64,000 nucleotides of DNA from assembly GCF_021530565.1 (NCBI RefSeq), contig NZ_JAKGBI010000012.1, positions 114,184 through 178,183 on the forward strand, in the 5' to 3' direction. The stretch is from Pseudoalteromonas sp. SMS1 (lineage in GTDB: Bacteria; Pseudomonadota; Gammaproteobacteria; Enterobacterales; Alteromonadaceae). The notes under the pieces are model-generated. The model worked only from the letters and a program-made list of their open reading frames with translations, was not told the origin of the DNA and ran no database searches. This document shows, one piece after another, positions 16,856-27,348 of the stretch (position 1 is its first letter; each line of letters opens with the position of its first letter). A program made the position numbers and the translations under genes.

Positions 16856-17057
16856 GGAGTTTCCTTTAAATAATGGCACTTTTTAGTGGCCTTTCGCCTA
16901 CAGTTTTTTGAGATATGCAGGGGATATTTTCCATTTTTTCATTCTTTCTTCACCGTTACATACGAGTAAAAAAGACTTTGTGATCACTAAATTAGCATGA
17001 GTGTTCAGTGGCTGTATACAGCTGTTGTTACGAATCTGTTAATTCAACAAAGCGGAA

Positions 17058-17093
17058 GACCTCTAACTACCTTAATAGTGATATTTAGAGGTC
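17058..17093 (-). terminator. Hairpin downstream of nadE
   Basis: Perfect 9-bp arms GACCTCTAA and TTAGAGGTC with an 18-base loop, 10 bases past the nadE stop. There is no T-run, so termination is uncertain. The remaining spacer to folM holds no recognised gene. Confidence 0.4.
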
Positions 17094-17102
17094 ACGAAAT
17101 AA

Positions 17103-17939
17103 TTATTCTTCGTCGTAAATGGTAGGAATTGGCTGACGCTTATGTTGCGTTCGTTGGTAGATAGTGATTAATTTATCAGTCACTTCTTGGGAAACGGTTT
17201 TTCCTTCTAGGAAATCATCGATATTATCATAGCTAAGCCCTAGCGCAGCTTCATCCGCAAGTCCTGGCCTATCACACTCAAGATCCGCCGTGGGTACTTT
17301 GTGTACCAGTTGTGCTGGCGCACCCAAATACTCAGCCAATGCTCTCACTTGGCGTTTAGACAAACCGAACAGTGGGGCTAAGTCGCACGCGCCATCACCA
17401 AATTTGGTATAAAACCCTGTGATGTTTTCTGCACTGTGGTCGGTACCTACAACCAAGCCTTGGCTCAACCCTGCAATTTCATACTGTGCCACCATTCTCT
17501 GTCGAGCTTTCACATTGCCTTTAACAAAGTCTATTTGTGCCTGCTCTGGTAAGTTTAGCTGAGCGTCTTGCATGGCCTGCATCGCTTGCTCATGCAATGC
17601 ATCTGCTGCGGGTTTTATATTCACTGTCAACCTTTGGCTTGGTTTAATAAAATCCATAGCGAGCTGTGCTTCGTCTTCATCCGCTTGTATACCATACGGT
17701 AAGCGCATAGCAATAAATTGAAAAGTTCTATCGCTGTGTTCTTGGTTTAATTCATCTATTGCTAATTGGCACAGGCGTCCACACGTTGAAGAATCAACAC
17801 CACCGCTGATCCCGAGTACCAAACTGGTGCAGTGAGCTAGTAATAAGCGTTGCTTTATAAATTGGACACGACGTGCTACTTCTGCGGCAACATCAATTGT
17901 GGGTTGAACTTTCATTTCGGCAATGATTGCTTCGCGCAT
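17103..17939 (-). CDS. nadE: NAD synthetase, ammonia-dependent
   Basis: 278 residues, the usual length for the single-domain NH3-dependent enzyme (no glutaminase domain). The PP-loop SGGVDS lies at 45-50; [35 protein letters not shown] is the family core, and [19 protein letters not shown] binds the dinucleotide end. It makes NAD from deamido-NAD and ATP in the cytosol. An AGAGGA precedes the ATG. It follows yceH by 90 bases on the same strand. Confidence 0.95.
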   Translation of the reverse strand: MREAIIAEMKVQPTIDVAAEVARRVQFIKQRLLLAHCTSLVLGISGGVDSSTCGRLCQLAIDELNQEHSDRTFQFIAMRLPYGIQADEDEAQLAMDFIKPSQRLTVNIKPAADALHEQAMQAMQDAQLNLPEQAQIDFVKGNVKARQRMVAQYEIAGLSQGLVVGTDHSAENITGFYTKFGDGACDLAPLFGLSKRQVRALAEYLGAPAQLVHKVPTADLECDRPGLADEAALGLSYDNIDDFLEGKTVSQEVTDKLITIYQRTQHKRQPIPTIYDEE

Positions 17940-18029
17940 TGGAAATCCTCTGGCCTGATTTTTATCTATACAGTGCAGTTTAAATGATCCTCAAGTCTCG
18001 GAGCAATGAGGTTTTACAAGTTATCTTAA

Positions 18030-18650
18030 TCAAAGCCCAAGATGTTGCTTAATTGCCTGCAATTCCGCTTTTAATTGATTTATTTCATCAAGTAATGCGC
18101 TCAGCTCTTGGGGCTCGTTCAGTGGTACTTCCGAGTCTTGGGCTTGGGCCACATCCGCTTCACCAAAGAGATGTTGATAACGACTTTCTCGTTTGCCTGG
18201 CTCTCGAGGGAGTTTGACAAGTAACTCTTGTGCTTGTAGTTCAGCGAGTGCCTGTTCAACTTCTGTCACATTGCTGAAGGTGGCTAAACGACCACTGCGG
18301 GTTCTTAATTCACCAGGTGTTTGAGGGCCTCTCAGTAGCAATAAACAAACGATAGCACGTTGTTGATCATTCAGTTGTAAACTGCTGAATTCAGTATTAC
18401 AAAAACGGTGGGTGTATTTTGAAACTCGCCCTGAGAGTGCTTCATCACACATCACCAGTCTGCGTGATTGTAACTGGTCAAGTCCATCCATGACTTCGGC
18501 TTCGCTCAACGCAAGCACAGGGTCTCGGTTAGACTTTTGATTGCAGGCATTGGTTAGTGCATTAACCGATAGCGGGTATTGATCTGGGGTGGTGGTCTCT
18601 TTTTCAAGCAGGCACCCAATTAGCCTTTGCTCAATCGTGCTGAGTTTCAT
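18030..18650 (-). CDS. YceH family protein (DUF480)
   Basis: 206 residues from the ATG at 18650 with AAGGA six bases ahead; an upstream extension of 20 codons is rejected. It matches E. coli YceH in the core ([70 protein letters not shown]). The fold is two winged-helix domains, and the C-terminal tail here is a coiled helix ([19 protein letters not shown]). The function is not established. Confidence 0.9.
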   Translation of the reverse strand: MKLSTIEQRLIGCLLEKETTTPDQYPLSVNALTNACNQKSNRDPVLALSEAEVMDGLDQLQSRRLVMCDEALSGRVSKYTHRFCNTEFSSLQLNDQQRAIVCLLLLRGPQTPGELRTRSGRLATFSNVTEVEQALAELQAQELLVKLPREPGKRESRYQHLFGEADVAQAQDSEVPLNEPQELSALLDEINQLKAELQAIKQHLGL

Positions 18651-18752
18651 AGATTTCCTTTTTTCATGTGTACTACAAATTGAAACACGTTTCAGTTTCG
18701 TCACCTTCATGCCAATGCACGAATTCGTTGGTGGACGTGCCTAAAAGTGTAC

Positions 18753-21700
18753 TTACTCTATGCTATTTATGGATATTTTCCTAGCGCTACTGGTCCATTC
18801 ATGGAGTGCTTTTGTCAGTAACTCAAAGTTAATTGGTTTGCTCAAGTAGGCATCCATACCAGCCGCCAAACATTTTTCTTTGTCTCCTTCCATGGCGTTG
18901 GCTGTCAGGGCGATGATCACAGAATCTTGGTGTTGCTCGCCGCATACGCCCTTACGGATCTCTTGTGTTGCGGTGTAGCCATCCATTTCTGGCATTTGGC
19001 AGTCCATGAGAATTACGTCATACATGGTTTGCGTACTGTTTAACATATCGAGTGCCACGCTACCGTTAATTGCACAGTCTACTTGCGCGCCCAGTTTGCT
19101 TAAAAAACTTAGTGCAACCGTTTGATTAATCTTGTTATCTTCGACTAATAATACTTTGCAACCGAGCTTAATATCCGGTGTGTTCGAGCTTTCAGTGATA
19201 TTGTTTTGTAAAAGGGCAAGCGCATTCGCTGGGGTCAATGGTGCTAACAAGGTGTTGCTGCTATTGAATTGCGGATGACTTGATAGCTCATCCAAGGTAT
19301 GACATAAAATCGCATATTTTAGATTATGTTTCTTGATTAAGTTTAATAGGGCTTGCGAGTCGAGTTCTGAGCATTGCGTTAAGATAGATGCGGTAATTAT
19401 AAAGGCCGGCTGCATATTGTGTTGTGACTCGATAAAGTCGAGTGCTTCAGGCACGCTGATAAAGTGCTCAGTAGGGATCCGCCATGCGTTTAGCATATGT
19501 CGGGCGCTCAGTTCTGTTTGAGGATGCTGGTCGATGATAATCAGGCTATTACTGTTGCTATCAATGGCTTCAATTGGTTTTGCTTCTTGCAATTCAATAT
19601 AAAAAGTAAAGGTACTGCCCACGTCTAATTTACTGTACGCATGCAGTGCGCCACCGAGCAACTCGCATAGCTGTTTGGCGATGGTTAAACCGAGCCCGGT
19701 CCCTCCGAATTTGCGGGTGGTTGAGAGATCAGCCTGTGTAAATGACTCAAAAATTTTGTCTAGCTGAGCCTTACTGATACCAATGCCAGTATCTTCGACA
19801 CTGCACCACAATCGGGTGTTTGAGTTGGTCTGCTCGGTATAACAGGTGAGCGTAATTTTCCCGTTTTCAGTAAACTTAATGGCATTGCTAATGAGGTTAT
19901 TAAGTATTTGTTTCAGGCGGTGGGGATCCGTCTTCGCGAACTGGCATTGCATATTGCGGCTATCTAAGAATAGTTCGGTATGTTGCTCAATGGCCTTGGG
20001 GGCAAAAGCGGCAAAGCAGTCACTGATAATTTGCACAAGATCGGTTTGCACTAGATCGACGTTCATTTTGCCGGCTTCGATTTTAGAAAAATCTAAAATA
20101 TCGTTAATGATAGTCAATAATGACTCAGCCGAACTCTGAGCAAGCCCAAGGTGGCGCTTTTGTCCATCATTGAGGTTGGAGCTCGCCAGCACGTCGAGCA
20201 TACCGAGTATGCCATTCATCGGGGTGCGTATTTCATGGCTCATACTGGCTAAAAATGTGGCTTTCACTTTCGCTGATTGTTCAGCGAGTTCCTTGTCCAT
20301 GATCGCTTTATTTTGCGCTTGCTGTTGTTGTTGGCTGCTATACAAACTGGCAATCATTGCAGCAATGGCTTTGAGGAAACGTTGATCACTTTGGGTCCAT
20401 TGTGGATACGAGGTATTAAACTCTGCACTGAGCACACCAAAAATATTGTCTTTAAACAGGATTGGCATAAACACAATTGCATCAATCTCAAAAGGTGACA
20501 GGTATTGCTCAGCGATCGATCGGGTAATGTTATGGCTGGTTGCCGCCCATGCTTCGACTGGTTTTTTTTCTAAAAGGGCATTGAATAACGCCGATTGTGA
20601 CGCTTTTCGCCAGGGTGGAAAGTGTTGCAAACGGTCTTTTTTGGTATTACTGAAACAGACGGGGTATAAATGCGTTTGTTCGTGATTAAACAACCAAATA
20701 CTTGCCCTATTTGCGCCGACGCCTTGGCACACCGTATCGATACAAAGCTCCTGAGCACGGTCTAAGTGGTTATTTAGGATTGCCTCATGGGTACTCAATT
20801 GAACGAGCAACTCGTTATTTTTAGCCACTTTTTCATGTTCGACTTCCATGGTTTTACGATCATGAATATTTTGAATTGAGCCAAAGACTTCCAATGTTCT
20901 TGAACCTGAACGGTTCGTTTGTGCCTTGATGAGCACCCAGCAAGGAGGCTTGTCTCTGGGCACAATTAAAAATTCGCCTTCAAATGCGGTGCCTTTTCGA
21001 ATCGCTAGTCCCATCTCGTCTTGGAACTTTTTACGCTGTATACCCCCTTTAAAAAACTCAGTACTGCCCATCCATGAAGGTTGATAGTGGCGAGGCACAT
21101 TAAATATTTGTTGTGTCACACTGGACCAGCTAATTTTGTGGCTGTTTAAGTCCACAGACCAGGCACCCACCTGCGCGAGCGAGCCCATGCTAGTTAAAGA
21201 GTTGGCTTGGTCTTCGAGTTGCTTTAACAGGCGTGTGAAAAAAACAAATGCGATGACAAAAAACAGCACGATGGTCAACAGTGCCAAGCGAAATGGCCAC
21301 AGTGCCGATGCTTCGCCAGACCAGCCAAATCGCGGTGCGGCATACAGCACCCAAGATCCAGAGGGCACACTGATATTAAACGCAAGTGGGTTAAGTTGAT
21401 GGATATCAGAGGAACCATAAAAGTAGGCACCTTGCTCGCCTTGTGCATGTTGTCCTCGAATGGCAATTTGGTAATTGTCCTCGAGCTCTGTGAGGCGCGC
21501 ACTGGCATACAGTTTGTCCATATCAATCACAACCGAAAGCAGACCCCAAAAAGACTTATCTGCTGTGAAAACGGGAACTCTGGCAATGAGCGCTTCTCCA
21601 CCTTGCATTAATTCGAGTGGTCCCGCGAGTACGATTTTCCCACTTTCTTTGGCTTGCAATGCTTCTTTTCGTTGGGTGGGGTGAGTGAGATAGTTAAGTC

Positions 21701-22082
21701 CCAATGCACTTTCGTTCCCTTTTAACGGATAGGTAAACTGCAAGATCATATCGGGCGCGGCACCCAAATTTCGCAATATGTCTTCTGACTCAAACAAAGG
21801 AGCGGCAATACGCGCAAACTCTGTTTGCGTCAGTGTGCCTTTATTGCCGAGGGCAATGGCTAACCCTCGAACCAATTGAATGTTGGCCGCAAGTTTGCCT
21901 TCTATGCGTGTGCGGTAAACATTAATATGCTCGTACGCACTGTTTTTTTGCACTTCAATCATATGTTTATGATTAACACGATCGATGTACCAGCCAGTCG
22001 CAACGATGACCGCGAGTAATAGCATTACGCTAAATTTTGAGAGAAATGCTTTCCTTTGCGGCACAACCGTCTCTGTTTGCAT
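18753..22082 (-). CDS. Hybrid sensor histidine kinase: CHASE-PAS-GAF-HisKA-HATPase-REC
   Basis: 1109 residues. One membrane helix at about 17-33, a periplasmic CHASE domain (about 60-215, with FPLKG-like FTYPLKGNESALGLNY), a second helix near 265-290, a PAS domain (about 300-405), a GAF domain (about 425-580), the phosphoacceptor His616 in SMSHEIRTPMNG, an ATPase domain with DTGIGI and GGTGLGL, and a C-terminal receiver with Asp1027 in LMDCQMPEMDG and Lys in YLSKPIN. There is no HPt domain, so relay must go through a separate protein. No response regulator lies beside it; ligand and output are unknown. Confidence 0.92.
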   Translation of the reverse strand: MQTETVVPQRKAFLSKFSVMLLLAVIVATGWYIDRVNHKHMIEVQKNSAYEHINVYRTRIEGKLAANIQLVRGLAIALGNKGTLTQTEFARIAAPLFESEDILRNLGAAPDMILQFTYPLKGNESALGLNYLTHPTQRKEALQAKESGKIVLAGPLELMQGGEALIARVPVFTADKSFWGLLSVVIDMDKLYASARLTELEDNYQIAIRGQHAQGEQGAYFYGSSDIHQLNPLAFNISVPSGSWVLYAAPRFGWSGEASALWPFRLALLTIVLFFVIAFVFFTRLLKQLEDQANSLTSMGSLAQVGAWSVDLNSHKISWSSVTQQIFNVPRHYQPSWMGSTEFFKGGIQRKKFQDEMGLAIRKGTAFEGEFLIVPRDKPPCWVLIKAQTNRSGSRTLEVFGSIQNIHDRKTMEVEHEKVAKNNELLVQLSTHEAILNNHLDRAQELCIDTVCQGVGANRASIWLFNHEQTHLYPVCFSNTKKDRLQHFPPWRKASQSALFNALLEKKPVEAWAATSHNITRSIAEQYLSPFEIDAIVFMPILFKDNIFGVLSAEFNTSYPQWTQSDQRFLKAIAAMIASLYSSQQQQQAQNKAIMDKELAEQSAKVKATFLASMSHEIRTPMNGILGMLDVLASSNLNDGQKRHLGLAQSSAESLLTIINDILDFSKIEAGKMNVDLVQTDLVQIISDCFAAFAPKAIEQHTELFLDSRNMQCQFAKTDPHRLKQILNNLISNAIKFTENGKITLTCYTEQTNSNTRLWCSVEDTGIGISKAQLDKIFESFTQADLSTTRKFGGTGLGLTIAKQLCELLGGALHAYSKLDVGSTFTFYIELQEAKPIEAIDSNSNSLIIIDQHPQTELSARHMLNAWRIPTEHFISVPEALDFIESQHNMQPAFIITASILTQCSELDSQALLNLIKKHNLKYAILCHTLDELSSHPQFNSSNTLLAPLTPANALALLQNNITESSNTPDIKLGCKVLLVEDNKINQTVALSFLSKLGAQVDCAINGSVALDMLNSTQTMYDVILMDCQMPEMDGYTATQEIRKGVCGEQHQDSVIIALTANAMEGDKEKCLAAGMDAYLSKPINFELLTKALHEWTSSARKISINSIE

Positions 22083-22312
22083 GTCTTTTCAATAGATTCC
22101 GTGAATAAGTTAACTATAGTTGCCCCTGCTTAATGTCGCCAAATCAAGAAGTGTTTTATGTTGTTTTAAACTTGATGAAACCTTATGGTTTTAGAGTGGC
22201 TGTATGATGATTGGATTTTGATTGTCTGTTAATGCATTGCTATATATCAGCAGGTAAACTGGCCGAGTGCGGCACAGTATAAAATTAGGTCTCTCTAAAG
22301 TAAGGAAAGTAT

Positions 22313-24619
22313 ATGCTGAAATGGTTAAAAGTTTTAATAGCCGTTGGGGTACTGGGTAGTTTATTACTGACCGCAATTGTTTATGGGGTGCTGTCACTTA
22401 GCCTGCCAGCATTGGATGGTCGCGGTTATTCCAACGCCCTTGAAGCACCGACCAAATTAAGTCGAGATACGCTTGGGCATGCAGTGATCAGTGCGCAAAA
22501 TAGGACCGATGCCGCTTTTGTCATGGGGTATGCACACGGCCAAGATCGCTTTTTTCAAATGGATCTGTTGCGTCGTAACGCCGCAGGAGAGTTGAGCGAG
22601 TTATTTGGTGAAGCGGCGATACCTTTGGATAAGTCGATGCGATTTCATCAGTTTCGCCAACGCAGTGAGCAAATCGTTGCAGCGATGACACCACAAGAGC
22701 GACAACTACTTGAAACCTATGCCCAAGGGGTTAATGAAGGACGCATACAATCAGGGATGCCAAGTTTTGAGTATGTGTTGCTGAGCGCCGATGCAAAGCC
22801 ATGGCAGCCAGCCGATTCTTTGTTAGTCATTTACAGCATGTATTTGGACTTGCAAAGTGCGACATTTCGTCGCGATAAAACCCTGATTCACATCGCGGCA
22901 TTGTACGGTCAAGACATGGTCAATTTCATACTGCAACCCAGTCGTTTCCAAGCCGCGTTAGATGGCAGCCAACTGAATCGCCCTGCTTTGAATATTCCGA
23001 CGCTGCCTGCTGTGGACAAACTGGGAGCTGTACAACATATTGAGCCTGAACCACTGTATGGCAGTAATAATTGGGCAGTGACTGGCGACCTTACTCACAG
23101 TGGGGCTGCCATGGTGTCTGATGATATGCATTTAGGGTTAAATGTGCCGTCGATTTGGTATCGTGCGCAGCTTAATTATCGCAGCCAATCAGGCGAAGCT
23201 GTTCAGGTGACGGGGGTTAGTTTACCTGGGGTGCCAGCGATTGTGGTTGGTAGTAATGATCACATAGCGTGGGGGTTTACCAACGGCTACTTGGATACGG
23301 CTGACTGGGTTGAATTAACCGTCAACGATAAAGTCGCGCCAGTCACAGAAACCATTCAATTGCCCAATGAACAAACGCATCACTATGAACTGTTGATCAG
23401 TGAGTTTGGCCCAGTCAAGTCGTTTAATGGCAAACAGTATGCGTTGCAATGGGTAGCCCACCAGCCATATGCCGTCAATTTGAACCTACTCAAATTTGAG
23501 ACCTCGCACTCTGTTGAACAGGCACTCTCTGTGGCGAGCAACATTGGCATTCCGGTTCAAAATCTAATGGTGGTAGATAGACAAGGCAATGCGGCTTGGC
23601 AGCCCACGGGGGCGTTACCAGCTCGGGTATTTCCAAATGATTTAGCGGTGCCCTCATCACGGGCAGAAGAAGCGCATTGGAAAGTCAATGAGATTCAGCG
23701 CCCATATGTCTTGAATCCCACGAGTGGAAAATTGTGGACGGCGAATGCCCGAGTGATGTCTGCGCTCGATCATCGCCGCTTTGGCGATGGGGGCTATGCA
23801 CTTGGTGCGCGCGCGCAACAGATACGAGACCGTCTATTGGCACAGCAGCAATTTACAGAAGCTGACTTTAATACGCTGCAATTGGATAACGAAGCCCTAT
23901 TTTTAAAGCCTTGGCATGGTTTGTTAACGCGGACACTTAACGCTGCTCAATCACGAGGTGAAGATCACAAGCAGGCACTCGCTTATTTACAGGATTGGCA
24001 AGCATGCGCATGTAGTGAGTCGGTTGGGTATACGCTAGTCAGGGCTTTTCGCTCTCAAGTAATCGACATTGTATTTGCTCAGGTTGAACAGCGGCTAAAG
24101 TCACATGATGAAACATTGCGTCATCTCACACGGTATTTTGAACCCGCTTTATGGCAACTACTTGACCAGCAACCTCGAAGTTGGCTCGGCGACCATGCTT
24201 CCTGGCCTGAGTTATTAGTACAAGCTCATGTTCTAAGTAAGCAATCATTACGTGCGCAGTACGGCCCTCAAATGGCGAATTGGCAGTGGGGTGTCGTCAA
24301 TGCGTTAACCGTGCAGCATCCATTTAGTAAACAGATGCCAATCCTAAGTCGCTTTTTAGATATGCCAACAGTACCGGGATTCGGAGACAAATTTATGCCC
24401 GCGGTGCAAGGCAGAGAGTTTGGTGCATCACAGCGTTTCATTGCCCAGCCGGGACATTTGAATAACGCCGTGATGACTGTGGCTGGGGGGCAGAGTGGTC
24501 ACCCGCTATCGCCATACTACAGAAGCGGCTTTAAAGCCTATGCTGAAGGTAAGCTGACGCCACTATTACCTAGCGACGTCGCTCACACGATTGAACTGCT
24601 ACCACGGCAAATTAAATAG
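22313..24619 (+). CDS. Penicillin acylase family Ntn-hydrolase
   Basis: 768 residues with an N-terminal signal anchor (LIAVGVLGSLLLTAIVYGVL). The N-terminal part has the alpha-subunit segment AAFVMGYAHGQDRFFQMDLLRR. Ser251 in YGSNNWAVTG is the expected nucleophile that becomes the beta-subunit N-terminus after self-cleavage; GSNDHIAWGFTN follows. Family members in the periplasm cleave amides such as penicillins, N-acyl-homoserine lactones or other acylated amines. In marine bacteria quorum-signal acylase activity is possible but cannot be read from sequence alone. The gene stands alone, with an AAGGAAAG site. Confidence 0.88.
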   Translation: MLKWLKVLIAVGVLGSLLLTAIVYGVLSLSLPALDGRGYSNALEAPTKLSRDTLGHAVISAQNRTDAAFVMGYAHGQDRFFQMDLLRRNAAGELSELFGEAAIPLDKSMRFHQFRQRSEQIVAAMTPQERQLLETYAQGVNEGRIQSGMPSFEYVLLSADAKPWQPADSLLVIYSMYLDLQSATFRRDKTLIHIAALYGQDMVNFILQPSRFQAALDGSQLNRPALNIPTLPAVDKLGAVQHIEPEPLYGSNNWAVTGDLTHSGAAMVSDDMHLGLNVPSIWYRAQLNYRSQSGEAVQVTGVSLPGVPAIVVGSNDHIAWGFTNGYLDTADWVELTVNDKVAPVTETIQLPNEQTHHYELLISEFGPVKSFNGKQYALQWVAHQPYAVNLNLLKFETSHSVEQALSVASNIGIPVQNLMVVDRQGNAAWQPTGALPARVFPNDLAVPSSRAEEAHWKVNEIQRPYVLNPTSGKLWTANARVMSALDHRRFGDGGYALGARAQQIRDRLLAQQQFTEADFNTLQLDNEALFLKPWHGLLTRTLNAAQSRGEDHKQALAYLQDWQACACSESVGYTLVRAFRSQVIDIVFAQVEQRLKSHDETLRHLTRYFEPALWQLLDQQPRSWLGDHASWPELLVQAHVLSKQSLRAQYGPQMANWQWGVVNALTVQHPFSKQMPILSRFLDMPTVPGFGDKFMPAVQGREFGASQRFIAQPGHLNNAVMTVAGGQSGHPLSPYYRSGFKAYAEGKLTPLLPSDVAHTIELLPRQIK

Positions 24620-24633
24620 CCGCACTTTATGGG

Positions 24634-25758
24634 TTAATTGAGATCGGATGTTTGGCTTGGTGTGGTTGTGGTGGTGCAGTTACGCCCTTTGGCTTTACTC
24701 GCGTATAGCGCGTCATCGGCAAGCTGCACTGCCACGCTAAAAGGCAGTGCAGGATGCCATTGGGCGATGCCAAAGCTCATTGTGACTTTAAGTGTATCGC
24801 CATAAAACCCTTGTGTTGCGATATCTCGGCGAATACTTTCGGCGCGCGCTTGCGCCTGTTCAAGGTCGCAATTGACGAGTACCAGTAAAAACTCTTCACC
24901 ACCCCAGCGCACTGCAATGTCTGAGTTGAGCGCAAAGCGCGTAAGCCGCAGCGCAACTTCCACCAATACTTCATCCCCGGTGTCATGACCAAATTTGTCA
25001 TTGACCGCTTTAAAGTGGTCAATGTCGGCCATGATGACACACATCTGTCGTGAAGTTGCGAGGCAGTCTTCTTGAGCGTTATTGATAAGCTCTTTGGCAT
25101 AACGTCGATTAAATAAATTAGTGAGTGGGTCTTTGGCTGCCAGAGTTGCTAATTGGTAGCGGTGTGAAAAAGTGATTTCACGAATATGGCCAATAGTATA
25201 GATCGAAGGCAAACCGCAAATGAGTACATTTATAAAATGAATATAAGGTGCCAATTCACTGAATATAAATGTGTTTGGGACTTTGTCGAAGAGTTCGAAT
25301 AAAATGGCAAAGGCCGTTATCAGGCCCAATGCGAGAAGGGAAGCCAATTTTAGTTTGAGTCGATAATCAAGTAAGATCAAACTGGCTATGGTCCAAAGGT
25401 AGTATTGAAACCCGTATGCCATTCCTAGGGTGGCACATACTAAGATGGAGTGTAGCGTGACCTCTAAACAAAACAGCCGCAGAGAGAGGTGGCTTTTTTG
25501 TTGATGTAAATAATAAATGCCCAGCAACCACAGCGCGACGCTGCCAACATTGATGATTGCCAAAAAGTACACATCGCAATACCAAAAAAAGAAAATCAAA
25601 AATGTGTGAAGCGCACAGCAATAGTTGGCTAGCTGTTTAAAAAGTCTGTTTTTTACCTGTTCAACCGCATCGGGTTTACTGAAGTAATGTTGACTCGTTG
25701 GCACGCAAATCCTAACTAATTTAGATGGGTATATTCCAGTATAGGTTAAGGATCCCAC
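24634..25758 (-). CDS. Membrane diguanylate cyclase (GGDEF, variant GGEEF)
   Basis: 374 residues. About five or six membrane helices occupy residues 40-205, then the GGDEF domain with DPLTNLFNRRYA, DIDHFKAVND, GGEEF at 286-290 and a conserved SFGIA. Both GGDEF and GGEEF support synthesis of cyclic di-GMP. The product-inhibition I-site (RxxD, ending five residues before the motif) reads LNSD, so feedback inhibition is probably absent. The GTG start has no clear ribosome site, so the N-terminus is uncertain. Tail to tail with the acylase gene, 14 bases apart. Confidence 0.85.
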   Translation of the reverse strand: MGSLTYTGIYPSKLVRICVPTSQHYFSKPDAVEQVKNRLFKQLANYCCALHTFLIFFFWYCDVYFLAIINVGSVALWLLGIYYLHQQKSHLSLRLFCLEVTLHSILVCATLGMAYGFQYYLWTIASLILLDYRLKLKLASLLALGLITAFAILFELFDKVPNTFIFSELAPYIHFINVLICGLPSIYTIGHIREITFSHRYQLATLAAKDPLTNLFNRRYAKELINNAQEDCLATSRQMCVIMADIDHFKAVNDKFGHDTGDEVLVEVALRLTRFALNSDIAVRWGGEEFLLVLVNCDLEQAQARAESIRRDIATQGFYGDTLKVTMSFGIAQWHPALPFSVAVQLADDALYASKAKGRNCTTTTTPSQTSDLN

Positions 25759-25799
25759 CGTGAAAAATAACGCAGATCGTTTTGCTTTGTGCCGGGTTG

Positions 25800-26672
25800 T
25801 CAGCTTGCCATGACCAAAATGGCGGCGATGGCGATTAGGAATAAGCCAAGTGTATCACGCTTTTTAGGTGGGGATTTAAGCCAGAATGTGGCAATGAGTA
25901 TCGTAAAAAAGACTTCGATCTGCCCCAATGTTTTAACATAAGCCACGTGCTGTAAGCTCATTGCACTAAACCAACCAATGGACCCGATACAGCTTGTTAA
26001 GCTAACTAATAGGGTTAAGGGTAAGTGTTGTCGGATGACGCGCCAAGAGCTTGGTTCTTTAATCGTCAAGTACAGGCTCAGTATGAAAGTTTGACAACCA
26101 AGCACCCAAAAGAGCACCCATCCTGCACTGTGAGGAAAGGGAAGGGCGCTGGCAAGGCTGGCTTCTCTAACCCACAAAGAGGTGAGGGCAAAACAGGTAC
26201 CACACGCCAGGCCTAAAGTGGCTGTTTTCAAGTTGAAATTTTGCAGGCTAAACCCACTCAGAATGAGGACCGCGCCCCCCCCGATAAGTACACCCAGCCA
26301 GCCTAATAAGGTGAGCGCTGAACCAAAAAAGATCATGCCCAAAATCGCCGCAACCAACGCTTCACTTTTAGCAAGGCCAGCACCAATCGCAAAGCTTTTT
26401 TGCTTAAACAAGATGACCATCAGTGCAGTCGCAATAATTTGCATCATACTCGCAGCAACAATATAGCTGACTAAAGTATTACTGTATTCGAGTGCTGGAG
26501 CTGGTTGAAACGCGTAGAGTAAATATACATATAAGCCGGCCAATGGGAGGGCAAAAAGAAAGCGAGCGAGCGTGACAGTAGCGACACTGGCGTGTGTGCT
26601 TAACCGACTTTGTAACGCATTGCGCCATGCCTGACTAAACGCAGCTAGGCAGGTAAAAAAGATCCATCCCAT
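25800..26672 (-). CDS. EamA/DMT-family transporter
   Basis: 290 residues with ten hydrophobic helices in two halves, the layout of the drug/metabolite superfamily. The sequence is clearly different from the other EamA protein at 4533-5459. The half-repeat signature is weaker at the N-terminus (SQAWRNALQSRLS), so this belongs to a less-studied subgroup. Substrate is unknown. It lies 41 bases from the upstream diguanylate cyclase on the same strand, though no functional link is evident. Confidence 0.8.
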   Translation of the reverse strand: MGWIFFTCLAAFSQAWRNALQSRLSTHASVATVTLARFLFALPLAGLYVYLLYAFQPAPALEYSNTLVSYIVAASMMQIIATALMVILFKQKSFAIGAGLAKSEALVAAILGMIFFGSALTLLGWLGVLIGGGAVLILSGFSLQNFNLKTATLGLACGTCFALTSLWVREASLASALPFPHSAGWVLFWVLGCQTFILSLYLTIKEPSSWRVIRQHLPLTLLVSLTSCIGSIGWFSAMSLQHVAYVKTLGQIEVFFTILIATFWLKSPPKKRDTLGLFLIAIAAILVMAS

Positions 26673-26955
26673 AATTGACTCTAAACGTGAAGTTTAAGTA
26701 CTAAGTTACTATTTAAGTTAATAGTTTTCGAATGAAAAATAGTGATGTTGGGCATATATCTGAGCAATAAACGCATGTGCGACACTCGGTCACAGGGCGA
26801 CATGAAACAAATTAATCGCCGCTTTGCAATAAAACTCGTCAGGCCTCCTGATGGTATTCGGTGGCTTTACACATTTTTATAAGCTTGTTTTCTGCTCTTT
26901 TATCACATGCCAAAATACGCTTTAATAACTGACAATATAATCAAAAGGACCTGTC

Positions 26956-27348
26956 ATGGATGTGATCATTAGCTGCGCTTTAGTCGGTATGTTATTACCT
27001 TACTTTGCGAAAATCCCCGTTATTATTGAGATGCACAAGGCGGGAGGCTATAACAATAAGCAGCCTAGGGTACAGCAACACCAGCTAACGGGACGAGGCG
27101 CGCGTGCGGTTGCTGCCCACTACAACTGTTTTGAATCACTCGCTGTTTTTACGGTTGCCCTTGTTGTTGTACTGGGGACAAACCACACAGCCGAAGTTGT
27201 TCAGTGGCTAGCGATAGGCCATATTGTCGCACGCGTACTTTATTGTGTTTTTTACTGGTATGATTTGGATTTACTGCGCTCGATAACTTGGTTGATAGGG
27301 CTCATGAGTCCTATCACAATGGTGGTTTTAAGCTTGCAAGCCCTCTAA
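26956..27348 (+). CDS. MAPEG family membrane protein
   Basis: 130 residues with four membrane helices and the family segment GRGARAVAAHYNCFESLAVF, followed by ARVLYCVFYWYDLDLLRS. MAPEG proteins include glutathione transferases and eicosanoid enzymes; bacterial members are mostly uncharacterised. A TATAAT at 26936-26941 lies just before an AAAAGGA ribosome site, but its -35 is poor. The 3' end overlaps the convergent pseudouridine synthase by 21 bases. Confidence 0.85.
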   Translation: MDVIISCALVGMLLPYFAKIPVIIEMHKAGGYNNKQPRVQQHQLTGRGARAVAAHYNCFESLAVFTVALVVVLGTNHTAEVVQWLAIGHIVARVLYCVFYWYDLDLLRSITWLIGLMSPITMVVLSLQAL

